10,966 nucleotides of DNA, taken from contig CAJUHN010000115.1 in the NCBI GenBank assembly GCA_910585935.1, forward strand, positions 1 through 10,966, read 5' to 3'. The stretch is from an uncultured Lachnospiraceae bacterium. GTDB lineage: Bacteria > Bacillota > Clostridia > Lachnospirales > Lachnospiraceae. The notes beneath the pieces are model-generated. The model saw only the letters and a program-made list of their open reading frames with translations. It had not been told where the DNA came from and did no database searches. A program made the translations under genes and the position numbers. Shown in pieces: positions 1-6,826 of this stretch. Numbering within the stretch: position 1 is the stretch's first letter; every line of letters begins with the position of its first letter.

Positions 1-134
1 GCTGTGGACATACGCACTCGTCCCCGTCGTCCAGTAAGATACAGTTCCCGCTATCATAATTGCAGCACATCCGGCGCACAAGGGGCGTTGACTTTCTGGC
101 TTTGGGGCGGCGTGAGCCGCTTAATCTTGCTCAT
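1..134 (-). pseudogene. Cysteine-rich VLP-type protein of a mobile element, 5' part, frameshifted and cut by the window edge
   Basis: Read leftward from ATG at 134, the product begins MSKIKRLTPPQ and continues to about codon 17 (VNA). The reading then runs into a stop near position 57. Moving one frame at the G run 82-85 (four C in the sense strand where three would keep frame) continues the protein as LVRRMCCNYDSGNC, followed by an LLDDGDECVCPQ stretch to the window edge. The CCNY...GNC...LLDDG...CVC pattern is typical of the small cysteine-rich VLP proteins found next to relaxase genes in mobilizable and conjugative elements of gut Clostridia. I recognise this from family memory, not from a search. 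The function is unknown. The start overlaps the stop of a tiny upstream ORF (ATGA, 131-134), which suggests translational coupling. The region is much more GC-rich than the rest of the window. The frameshift is either true decay or a homopolymer sequencing error. Confidence 0.6.
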
Positions 135-184
135 ACCTCGTCGACAGGGTAAAGGACAAGCCCCGCAAATTCCGCTTCGGTCAT
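131..184 (-). CDS. Tiny ORF (17 aa) or tail of a longer gene, coupled to the VLP-type gene
   Basis: The ORF reads MTEAEFAGLVLYPVDEV and its stop overlaps the next ATG by four bases (ATGA). The frame stays open upstream to about position 250, but the GC-rich composition fades around 185-215. The ORF may therefore be the 3' tail of an element gene whose upstream part was lost at an integration or deletion junction. I do not recognise the product. The overlap with the downstream start and the shared base composition are the only support. Confidence 0.3.
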   Translation of the reverse strand: MTEAEFAGLVLYPVDEV

Positions 185-215
185 ATGCCCCACTTTGGAA
201 AGGCTTAACTTGACC

Positions 216-466
216 CATAAATTAAAATTAAACAAGAAATTCTCTATATTCTAACAAAGTATAATTTATATATAATATCACTTATTATATTATCATATGT
301 ATATGTTACTACTATATATTTGAATAATCCAAAAAATATCTCTTCTTTCCGCCTTGTGCTCATTCCACTTTTATATCTCTATTTTTAGAATCGAAATAAT
401 ACCAACTTTTATCTTTTTGAAACCATTTAGACTATATCATGCTTTGCAAACTTGCCTATACAAAAA
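216..466. other. AT-rich spacer without a supported gene
   Basis: Between the GC-rich element edge and hairpin element 1 lies very AT-rich DNA with several TATA-like stretches. It contains one weak 7-bp inverted repeat (ATAATAT/ATATTAT) around 271-292. I see no ribosome binding site with a convincing ORF. The leader sequence that precedes elements 3 and 4 is not present here. Confidence 0.6.
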
Positions 467-470
467 ACTA

Positions 471-618
471 GCACAGGAGCTAATCTATTCCAAAAGAAGC
501 CCCTTGGAAGACGCTTGCCCGTTAATGAGCGGTGCGGTGACGCGCCGAGAATTTAGTGTCCATTACGTCTGGAACGGAGCGAGAGCGCGGCTTCGTTGGA
601 ATAAATTAGCTCCTGTGC
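471..618 (+). repeat. Hairpin element, copy 1
   Basis: The layout is: conserved ACTAGC ending at 472; left arm 473-486 (ACAGGAGCTAATCT); core 487-602; right arm 603-616 (AAATTAGCTCCTGT); then GCGAACCT at 617-624. The arms pair at 13 of 14 positions, and the outer GC/GC adds two more pairs. The core begins ATTCCAA (487-493) and ends TTGGAAT (596-602), which pair. Inside these, GAAGCC (496-501) pairs with GGCTTC (589-594). A terminal hairpin CGGTGCG-GTGA-CGCGCCG (530-547) pairs fully with one G-T. A GNRA-like loop GC-GAGA-GC lies near 579-586. The inner TGGTACT/AGTACCA helix of copies 2 and 3 is not formed here (TGCCCGT against AGTGTCCA). The element lies downstream of ansA, on the opposite strand, in a gene-free stretch. 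Confidence 0.85.
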
Positions 619-702
619 GAACCTCTATCGAAAAAATCCCTTTTTCTCCTTTCAAACAAACTTTTTATTTTTTGTATCTAAAACAGTTATAAATTTTTTT
701 AC

Positions 703-1710
703 TTAAATCAAAATGTCATAATTTACAGGTGTATAAAACATCTTTTTAATTTCTTCTGATTCTTTTGTTTTTCCTAATATCCACATTAATTTTGTAACAA
801 CTGCTTCTAAAGTCATATCATATGCTTCTATTAATTCATATTTTTCTTTAATTTTATATCCTACTTTATACACTGCCATGTCGCTGCCTTCATGTGGCAC
901 TTGTGTGGTCATCACAATGGTTTTTCCAGATTTTATCCAGTCTTCTATTGCATCAATAAAGCTATTATTTTCGCTAAAGGGAACTCCGCCCACTCCGAAA
1001 CTTTCTATGATAATCGCATCATAATGTTCTTTGAGATAAGGGAAAATGGTTGCATCTACTCCGGGTATTAATTTAAGTACAAAAATATTCGTATTAAGAC
1101 TATGATAAAATGTTGGCTTTCTCAAACTCTTTTCTTTTTTTATATATGGTATCGTTTTTCCATCTCTCATAATAGCGAGTTCTGGAAAATCTATACTCGA
1201 AAATGCATGAAAACTTTTTGTTCTCGTTTTTCTTGCTCTTGTTCCAGAGATCACGGAATTATCGAATAAAACTACCACTCCACCATTGTTCTCTCCTGCT
1301 GCATAAAGAAAACTATTTAATAAATTTGCTTTCGCATCTGTGATATCTCTATCAATAGGCTGTTGTGCCCCTGTTAATACAATGGGTTTTTCTACATTTT
1401 GTATCAGATAAGAAAGTGCGGCGGCTGTATATGCCATCGTATCTGTTCCATGCAAAATTACAAATCCATCATATTTTTCATAATTTTTTTCTATTGTCTG
1501 TGCGACTTTGAGCCAATGTTTTGGTGTCATATTTGTACTGTCAATATTAAAAAGCTGTATAATATCCACATTACAAATTTCTTTAATATCTGGCACATAA
1601 TTTAAAATTATCTCTGGTTTGATTTGAGGAGATAAACCATCTTTTGTCTTTTTCGATGCTATTGTTCCTCCTGTCGCTATCACTAATACCTTTTTTCTTT
1701 CTCGTTTCAT
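703..1710 (-). CDS. ansA: L-asparaginase, cytoplasmic (type I-like)
   Basis: The enzyme hydrolyses L-asparagine to aspartate and ammonia. The 335-aa length fits the asparaginase family. Near the N-terminus ATGGTIAS (residues 12-19) carries the nucleophilic Thr16. HGTDT (87-91) supplies the second catalytic Thr-Asp pair (T89, D90). LTGAQQP (112-118) is another family block, and the basic stretch RARKTRTKSFHAF (158-170) holds the conserved catalytic Lys (K161 or K165). No signal peptide is visible, so a cytoplasmic enzyme is expected. The ATG at 1710 follows GGAG with a 5-nt gap. The gene lies 73 bp downstream of rarA on the same strand and may be co-transcribed with it. I see no clear promoter in the gap and no good terminator after the stop. 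A related amidase role cannot be excluded, but the motifs make asparaginase the best call. Confidence 0.9.
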   Translation of the reverse strand: MKRERKKVLVIATGGTIASKKTKDGLSPQIKPEIILNYVPDIKEICNVDIIQLFNIDSTNMTPKHWLKVAQTIEKNYEKYDGFVILHGTDTMAYTAAALSYLIQNVEKPIVLTGAQQPIDRDITDAKANLLNSFLYAAGENNGGVVVLFDNSVISGTRARKTRTKSFHAFSSIDFPELAIMRDGKTIPYIKKEKSLRKPTFYHSLNTNIFVLKLIPGVDATIFPYLKEHYDAIIIESFGVGGVPFSENNSFIDAIEDWIKSGKTIVMTTQVPHEGSDMAVYKVGYKIKEKYELIEAYDMTLEAVVTKLMWILGKTKESEEIKKMFYTPVNYDILI

Positions 1711-1783
1711 TTTTTCTCCATTTCAAAATCTTTTTTCTGACTACTCTTACAGAAAGCTTGTGTTTTTTTCTACTACTGATTTA

Positions 1784-3111
1784 TCACGATTCTTTTTCTT
1801 TGTTTATTTTTTTCAAATATTCTATAATCTCTTTTTCATATCCATTTTCAGATGGCTTATAAAAGGTCTGTCCTACTAATTCATCTGGCAGATATTGTTG
1901 TTTCACATAATGATCTTTAAAATTATGAGGATATTGATATCCGATTCCTCGAGAGAGATTCTTTGCTCCTTTATAATATGCATCTTGTAAATGTGCTGGT
2001 ACACCAGCAACTTTCACATTTTCTACTACTTTCATAGCCTCTTCTATTCCAATAAGTGCTGTATTACTTTTTGGAGCAGTTGCCACATAAGAAGCAGCTT
2101 GAGAGAGTATAATCTTCGCCTCTGGCATACCTACACGTTCTATCGCTAAAGACGCGGCAACTGCTACCGAAAGAGCCTGTGGATCTGCATTTCCTACATC
2201 TTCAGAAGCACAAATGATAATTCTTCTAGCAATAAATGTGATACTCTCTCCTGCATATAACATCTTAGCCAAATAATATAGCGTCGCATCTGGATCAGAG
2301 CCACGCATACTTTTGATAAATGCAGAGATCGTATCATAATGGTTATCCCCCTCCTTATCATAGCGCAATATTCTTTTTTGTATACATTCAGAAGCCGTTT
2401 TTAAATCAATATGAATCTTTCCATCCTTCTGTCTTTCTGTCGTCAATATTCCTAGTTCCAGCGCATTTAATGCAGTTCTGGCATCTCCATTTGCCATATC
2501 CGCCAAAAATTCTACCGCTTCTTGTTCTATCACAGCCGATAGATTCCCATTCCTCTCTCTTCATCTTCGATTGCTTTTTTTATTAATTGTGCTATCTCTT
2601 CTTTCTCTAAAGGCTTTAATTCAAAAATAATAGATCTCGAAATTAAAGCACTATTCACTTCAAAATAAGGGTTTTCTGTAGTAGCTCCTATCAAAATCAC
2701 TGTTCCATCTTCTACAAAAGGAAGTAAATAATCCTGCTGCCCTTTATGAAATCTATGAATTTCATCAATAAATAATATTGTTTTCTTACCATACATTCCT
2801 CTGTTCTCTTTCGCTTTTTGTATCACCTCTTCCATATCTTTTTTTCCTGATACAGTTGCATTTAATGACATAAATTCTGCTTTAGAACTATTTGCAATCA
2901 CCTTTGCTAATGTAGTTTTTCCTGTCCCCGGAGGTCCATACAAAAGAATAGAACTCAGCTTATCCGCTAAAATAGCTCGATATAATAACTTATCTTTGCC
3001 AATAATATGTCTTTGCCCTACCACCTCTTCTAATGTGCGGGGACGCATACGAGAAGCTAAAGGTGCTTCTTGTTTCATCGTATTTTCTCTCATATATTCA
3101 AATAAATCCAT
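1784..3111 (-). pseudogene. rarA: Replication-associated recombination protein A (RarA/MgsA AAA+ ATPase), split by a 1-nt frameshift
   Basis: RarA is a clamp-loader-like AAA+ ATPase that acts at stalled replication forks. The N-terminal piece (3111 to stop at 2530) starts MDLFEYM and has Walker A GPPGTGKTT (residues 59-67), Walker B ILFIDEIHRF (about 112-121), sensor 1 GATTENP and the Ser-Arg arginine-finger region ALISRS. It ends ...GMGIYRL at a TGA. The C-terminal piece (2533 to 1784, beginning GTG ATA GAA) continues directly as VIEQEAVEFLADMANGDARTALNALELG, with the helical tetramerisation region to the end. One missing base near 2535-2538 (for example CGGG reduced to CGG) would rejoin the frames as YR-AVIE and give a normal-length protein of about 440 aa. 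The start at 3111 is preferred to 3132 because GGGAG lies 7 nt upstream and RarA proteins begin this way. Both halves are otherwise intact, so the break is recent or a sequencing error. Confidence 0.85.
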
Positions 3112-3277
3112 CTTTTCTCTCCCATTTTTCATAAATTTGTTACCATTTAGCCTTTTATTCTATTATTATCGTAAAATTTTCTTTTCAAATTTTCAAAAAG
3201 TAGAACAGCCCACCATATAGCAGAAAATTTTTTATTTCTTTTATTCTATCATAATTTTAAATATATTACTATTCTGA

Positions 3278-3306
3278 ATTATAAAGAGATTTCATAAAAA
3301 TGGAAA
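3278..3306 (-). promoter_or_regulatory. Possible promoter for rarA-ansA (minus strand)
   Basis: Read on the minus strand, TTTCCA (3306-3301) lies 17 nt before a perfect TATAAT (3283-3278). Transcription would start near 3271, giving a leader of about 160 nt before the rarA start. The -35 box matches consensus at only four of six positions. An alternative weaker pair, TTTGAA-16-AATAAT, lies nearer the gene (3189-3162). Confidence 0.35.
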
Positions 3307-3316
3307 CAAAGTTTCC
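3302..3316. promoter_or_regulatory. Inverted repeat GGAAAC-AAA-GTTTCC, candidate operator
   Basis: A perfect 6-bp inverted repeat with a 3-nt centre overlaps the putative minus-strand -35 box of rarA. It lies about 40 bp upstream of the plus-strand -35 of the XRE operon. Such a position suits a regulator that acts on both divergent promoters. A short T run on one side (3317-3320) also allows a weak terminator reading. No protein can be assigned from the sequence. Confidence 0.3.
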
Positions 3317-3356
3317 TTTTAGTTGATTTATTCTCGTAAAGTATCGTGACAATCCA

Positions 3357-3385
3357 TTGAGCTTATATATGATTATGGATATAAT
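3357..3385 (+). promoter_or_regulatory. Sigma-A-type promoter of the XRE-ABC operon
   Basis: TTGAGC (3357-3362) and TATAAT (3380-3385) are separated by exactly 17 nt. Transcription would begin near 3392, leaving a leader of about 30 nt that contains the GGAGG (3410-3414) for the first gene. The -10 is perfect and the -35 matches at four of six positions, so the promoter should be strong unless repressed. The first gene encodes an XRE regulator, which makes autoregulation likely. Confidence 0.75.
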
Positions 3386-3423
3386 AAAAAGTATAAAACG
3401 CTTCAAAATGGAGGAATTAAAGA

Positions 3424-4548
3424 ATGAATGAATTAAATTTTTCTGATAACATTGTCAAATTAAGACATAAAAAAAAGATAACACAAGAACAATTAGCAGA
3501 TTTTATTGGCGTGACAAAAGCGTCTGTTTCAAAATGGGAAAATAAGCAAACCCTTCCAGATATTTTGATACTCCCCGAATTAGCAGCATTTTTTGATGTT
3601 ACCATTGATGAACTCTTAGGTTATGAGCCTCAATTAAGTAAAGAACAAATTCAAAAGCTATATCTTGAATTAACAGAAGCTTTTGCAGAATCTCCATTTG
3701 AAGAAGTGATGAAAAAAAGTGAAGAATTAACAAAGAAATATTATTCTTGTTATCCATTTTTATTTCAGATAGCGTGTTTATGGATAAATCATTTTATGAT
3801 AGCGGAAAACCAGACACGCCAAACAGAAATTTTAATTTCTATATCGAATTTATGTAGCCATATTATATCAAATTGCAGAAATATTAGTATTTGTAACGAT
3901 TCTATTATATTAAAATCTTTTGCAGATTTACAACTAGGAAGGGCACAAGAAGTTATAGATTCATTAGAAGAAATGTTCAATCCATGTCGTCTTGCTGTTC
4001 AAAGTGATACGATACTGCTTCAAGCATATCAAATGAATGGTCAAAATGATAAAGCAAATAGTATTACACAAATTAATATGTTTTCTCATTTACTCAATTT
4101 AATAGAAAATGCTACATGGTATATTACTATTAACAGTGATAACCTTTCTGTTTGTGAAAGCACAATAGAACGTATGAATCATATATTTGCAGCTTATGAT
4201 CTGGAATATCTTCATCCAAATTCAGTTGCTGGATTTTATTATCAGGCAGCTATTATCTATTGTTTACATGATAAAACACAAAAAGCAATCAATAAATTAG
4301 AGCGATATGCAGCTTGTGTCAAAAAATTATGGGAAAATGAAGCATTTTTGCATGGTGATAGTTATTTTACCTCTATAGAATCGTGGTTTGAACAGTTAAA
4401 TATAGGCAATCATGCTCCTCGTGATAAGAGAATCATAATTAACAGTGCAATATCTGCACTTTCCCATCCAGCCTTCACCATTTTAAGTGATATGACTGCA
4501 TATCAAAAAATAAAACAATCTTTAAACGAAAAAGGAGGTATCTTATGA
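3424..4548 (+). CDS. XRE-family transcriptional regulator with C-terminal helical repeat region
   Basis: The 374-aa protein starts with a helix-turn-helix domain (residues about 9-66). The recognition helix region is TKASVSKWEN (31-40), followed by the usual LPDILILPELAAFFDVTIDELLGY tail. The remaining 300 residues are predicted to be helical, with TPR-like sections (for example LKSFADLQLGRAQEVIDSLEEMF and YYQAAIIYCLHDKTQKAINKLERYA). They probably sense a ligand or partner. The ATG at 3424 follows GGAGG (3410-3414) with a 9-nt gap. The stop overlaps the next start by four bases. Being the first gene of an operon with a PLDc_N protein and an ABC transporter suggests it controls that transporter and itself. 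The signal is unknown. Confidence 0.85.
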   Translation: MNELNFSDNIVKLRHKKKITQEQLADFIGVTKASVSKWENKQTLPDILILPELAAFFDVTIDELLGYEPQLSKEQIQKLYLELTEAFAESPFEEVMKKSEELTKKYYSCYPFLFQIACLWINHFMIAENQTRQTEILISISNLCSHIISNCRNISICNDSIILKSFADLQLGRAQEVIDSLEEMFNPCRLAVQSDTILLQAYQMNGQNDKANSITQINMFSHLLNLIENATWYITINSDNLSVCESTIERMNHIFAAYDLEYLHPNSVAGFYYQAAIIYCLHDKTQKAINKLERYAACVKKLWENEAFLHGDSYFTSIESWFEQLNIGNHAPRDKRIIINSAISALSHPAFTILSDMTAYQKIKQSLNEKGGIL

Positions 4549-4739
4549 CTGAAATATTACCATTTCTAATTCCCCTTGTAATAGCAGAATTTATTCTACT
4601 TTTGATTACCTTAAAACACATTCTCACCCATGAAAATTATAAACATGGAAATAGAACTATGTGGCTTATCATATCTATTGTTGGTATGAATTTCGTTGGT
4701 CCAATTTTATATTTTCTTTTAGGAAGGGAGGAAACATAA
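4545..4739 (+). CDS. Small PLDc_N (phospholipase D-nuclease N-terminal) membrane protein
   Basis: The 64-aa protein has two hydrophobic helices (about 5-25 and 39-58). The second holds the family's characteristic ending GPILYFLLGR (residues 52-61), preceded by NRTMWLIISIVGMNF. This is the stand-alone PLDc_N domain. It carries no phospholipase catalytic HKD motif and is usually found next to ABC transporter genes. Its molecular role is not established; it may be an accessory membrane subunit. The start ATG overlaps the XRE stop (ATGA) and follows GGAGG in AAAGGAGGTATCTT. The stop overlaps the ATPase start by one base (TAATG). This tight packing indicates translational coupling. Confidence 0.85.
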   Translation: MTEILPFLIPLVIAEFILLLITLKHILTHENYKHGNRTMWLIISIVGMNFVGPILYFLLGREET

Positions 4740-5641
4740 TGGATATGCTTACAATTTCCCATGTATCCAAATCATTTGGAGAAAATAAAGTGATTGATGA
4801 CCTCAGCTTTTCTGTGAAACAACATACTATTTTTGGATTTATCGGTCAAAACGGTGCTGGAAAAACCACTACTATGAAAATGATACTTGGTTTATTACAA
4901 TTTGACAAAGGAGAAATTTTAGTGAACCAAGAACCTGTTCATTTCGGACAAACAAATACAAATCAATATATTGGTTATTTATCTGATGTTCCTGAGTTTT
5001 ACGGTTATATGACACCAAAAGAATACCTCATATTATGTGGAAAAATTACAGGAATGTCAAAAGAACAAATGGAAAATAGAATAATAGAAACTTTAAAACT
5101 TGTTGGTCTTCATAGCATAGATAAACGAATTTACGGTTTTTCTCGCGGAATGAAACAAAGGCTTGGCATCGCACAAGCATTACTTAACAACCCCTTATTA
5201 TTAATTTGTGATGAACCCACTTCTGCCCTTGATCCATTAGGGAGAAAAGAAATTTTAGATATATTATCTCATGTAAAAAAACATACTACCGTTATTTTTT
5301 CCACCCATATATTATCTGATGTGGAACGTATCTGTGATGAAATTGCCTTTTTACATCATGGTAAAATTGCACTTCATGGAACACTTGATAAAATCAAAGG
5401 CATCCGAAGGGGAAATCATTTGGAAATAGAATTTTATTCCTCCTCTGATGTTCAACGTTTCAAAATAAATTATCCAGAAAGCAAAATCATAAATGAATTA
5501 AGACTGCGGCTTGATAAAAAAACAGAAAAAGATATGCAAAACATCATGCAATATATCGTGGAAAACAATATAGCAATACAGAGAATAGAAATGCTTGAAC
5601 CAACACTAGAGGATTTATTTATGGAGGTAATACATTTATGA
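4739..5641 (+). CDS. ABC transporter ATP-binding protein
   Basis: The product is a 300-aa ATPase of the drug/bacteriocin-export type (CcmA/BcrA-like). Motifs in order are Walker A GQNGAGKT (36-43), the Q-loop region IGYLSDVPEFYGYMT (78-92, with no clear Gln at the usual place), signature FSRGMKQRL (134-142), Walker B LLLICDEP (153-160), D-loop SALD and switch His190 in STHILSD. The C-terminal 80-90 residues form the extra domain common in BcrA-like ATPases, ending EPTLEDLFMEV. The start at 4739 is chosen over the longer frame from 4661 because AGGGAGG (4725-4731) sits 7 nt before it. The upstream 26 codons only overlap the PLDc_N gene. The stop overlaps the permease start (ATGA). The substrate is unknown; an antimicrobial peptide or bacteriocin is possible. 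Confidence 0.9.
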   Translation: MDMLTISHVSKSFGENKVIDDLSFSVKQHTIFGFIGQNGAGKTTTMKMILGLLQFDKGEILVNQEPVHFGQTNTNQYIGYLSDVPEFYGYMTPKEYLILCGKITGMSKEQMENRIIETLKLVGLHSIDKRIYGFSRGMKQRLGIAQALLNNPLLLICDEPTSALDPLGRKEILDILSHVKKHTTVIFSTHILSDVERICDEIAFLHHGKIALHGTLDKIKGIRRGNHLEIEFYSSSDVQRFKINYPESKIINELRLRLDKKTEKDMQNIMQYIVENNIAIQRIEMLEPTLEDLFMEVIHL

Positions 5642-6408
5642 AACAATTAACCACTTTTACAAGTAAAGAATTATTAGAATCTGTCCGCACAGGAAAAATG
5701 TTGATTCTAAGCATTTTATTTCTTCTTTTTGGCATTATGAATCCTGCAATCGCAAAATTGACCCCATGGCTTATGGAAATATTATCAGAAAACCTCACAG
5801 AAACAGGATTTTCTATTATTTCTGTAGAAGTAAACGCTTTGACTTCATGGACACAATTTTATAAAAATATTCCGATTGCTTTCATTATTTTTCTTTTGAT
5901 GTTCAGTAATACTTTAACAGGAGAATATCAAAAAGGAACATTGATAAATATAATTACAAAAGGCATGAACAGATGGAAAATTATTGTGTCAAAAGCTATA
6001 ACTATAATTGCTTTTTGGACAATCGGATACTGGCTTATGTTTGGAATCACTTATGGATATAATGCATATTTTTGGGACAATAATATTATTTCTCATATAT
6101 TTTTTTCTGCTTTTTGTTCTTATTTGATTGGTATATGGCTGATTTCTTTGCTACTTCTTATGTCAACTATTTTTCGTTCTAATCCGTTTGTTCTCTTAGC
6201 AGTAGGAGGAGTATTTTTGGTGATTTATTTCATAGGATTATTTCCTAAAATTGGAACGTATATGCCCATACAACTATTAAATTCTATGGATTTGTTGCTT
6301 CATATAGAAAAAATATCTGAATATTCTTATGCAATTATCCTGACACTTATATTCTCTATCTTAAATATAGCCGTTTCCATTATCTGTTTTAACAAAAAAA
6401 ATATCTGA
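5638..6408 (+). CDS. ABC-2 type transporter permease
   Basis: The 256-aa integral membrane protein has about six hydrophobic segments (near 21-38, 78-94, 117-139, 153-176, 183-203 and 231-251). After the second helix comes the cytoplasmic GEYQKGTLINIITKGMNRWKIIVSK stretch (the E-GT motif), a hallmark of ABC-2 permeases and the likely contact with the ATPase. It overlaps the ATPase gene by four bases and has GGAGG just upstream (in TATGGAGGTAATACATTT). It is the last clear gene of the operon. No strong hairpin terminator is visible after the stop; the next 100 bp lead directly into hairpin element 2. A homodimer of this permease with two ATPases is the simplest complex. Confidence 0.88.
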   Translation: MKQLTTFTSKELLESVRTGKMLILSILFLLFGIMNPAIAKLTPWLMEILSENLTETGFSIISVEVNALTSWTQFYKNIPIAFIIFLLMFSNTLTGEYQKGTLINIITKGMNRWKIIVSKAITIIAFWTIGYWLMFGITYGYNAYFWDNNIISHIFFSAFCSYLIGIWLISLLLLMSTIFRSNPFVLLAVGGVFLVIYFIGLFPKIGTYMPIQLLNSMDLLLHIEKISEYSYAIILTLIFSILNIAVSIICFNKKNI

Positions 6409-6469
6409 TATTCTATTATATTGGAATTAGTTATAGGAGATTATAAAAACTCTTTTTTGTGGTGACTTC

Positions 6470-6502
6470 ATGAAATTATTAAAATTTGTTTTAAGAACAT
6501 AG
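6470..6502 (+). other. Ten-codon ORF after the permease, possible remnant of a further gene
   Basis: ATG at 6470 follows GGTGA with a short gap and reads MKLLKFVLRT before a TAG. Read past the stop it gives RQIVRV. The beginning resembles the N-terminus of ABC-2 permeases in general style, but it is too short to judge. Hairpin element 2 begins 14 bp further on, so a following operon gene may have been lost when the element arrived. This is inference only. Confidence 0.15.
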
Positions 6503-6515
6503 AGGCAAATTGTCC

Positions 6516-6671
6516 GTGTAAGAAAGGATGCCTATTCCAACGAAACCGCGCTCTCGCTCCGTTCCAGACGTAATGGTACTAAATTCGCAAATCCCGCTTC
6601 TTGCAGGTTTGCTCATTAAGTACCAACGTCTTCCAAGGGGTTTCTTTTGGAATAGGCATCCTTTCTTACGC
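6516..6671 (-). repeat. Hairpin element, copy 2 (inverted orientation)
   Basis: Read on the minus strand the layout is: AAACTAGC (6677-6670), left arm 6669-6654 (GTAAGAAAGGATGCCT), core 6653-6534, right arm 6533-6518 (AGGCATCCTTTCTTAC), then ACGGAC in place of GCGAAC. The 16-nt arms are perfect complements. The inner helix reads GAAACC/GGTTTC where copies 1 and 3 have GAAGCC/GGCTTC, so both strands have changed together. The terminal hairpin is also replaced: GCAAA-CCTGC, loop AAGAA, then GCGGG-A-TTTGC, a longer stem with one bulge. TGGTACT/AGTACCA adds another helix. The shared leader of copies 3 and 4 is absent. The core is more GC-rich than its surroundings. Confidence 0.85.
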
Positions 6672-6716
6672 TAGTTTGTAACAGAAACAAATTTATAAAT
6701 CACCATGACCATTATT

Positions 6717-6736
6717 CCAATAAATATAAATATTGG
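6717..6736. repeat. Short inverted repeat between hairpin elements 2 and 3
   Basis: CCAATA (6717-6722) and TATTGG (6731-6736) form a 6-bp stem with an 8-nt AT loop. The flanks ATT and TAAT give an outline like the ATTCCAA...TTGGAAT ends of the element core. It may be a deletion remnant of a core or simply chance in AT-rich DNA. Confidence 0.25.
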
Positions 6737-6738
6737 TA

Positions 6739-6826
6739 ATTACTTAACACTTTACAAAAATAAAGAAATTAATACTTGTCTTTTCCTAGATAATATGATT
6801 TTTTTCCTAGAATAACCAATAAACCA
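6739..6826 (+). repeat. Leader of hairpin element 3 (shared with element 4)
   Basis: The first 26 nt (6739-6764, including TTACTTAACACTTTAC) are identical to 10838-10863 before copy 4. After a less conserved AT-rich part come two TTTTCCTAGA boxes (6781-6790 and 6802-6811), exactly 21 bp apart. Then follows AATAACCAATAAACCAGC, which leads into the left arm. The CTAG or CCAG tetramers sit at 6786, 6807 and 6824. Copy 4 has the same 21- and 17-bp spacing. The block could be a protein-binding region or a promoter; no clear -35/-10 pair stands out. Confidence 0.7.

Noticed and set aside
107..120. GCGGC-GTGA-GCCGC hairpin as a terminator
   Set aside because: It lies inside the reading frame of the VLP-type gene and has no T run on either strand.
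4..213. Plus-strand ORF of 69 codons in the GC-rich edge
   Set aside because: It is antisense to the cysteine-rich VLP-type reading, which has recognisable motifs on the minus strand.
354..692. Plus-strand ORF of 112 codons across hairpin element 1
   Set aside because: It has no ribosome binding site, reads straight through the structured repeat and has low-complexity ends. It is open by chance.
6714..6738. Miniature fifth element between copies 2 and 3
   Set aside because: Only a 6-bp stem with AT-rich content and none of the core motifs. Listed as a simple inverted repeat.
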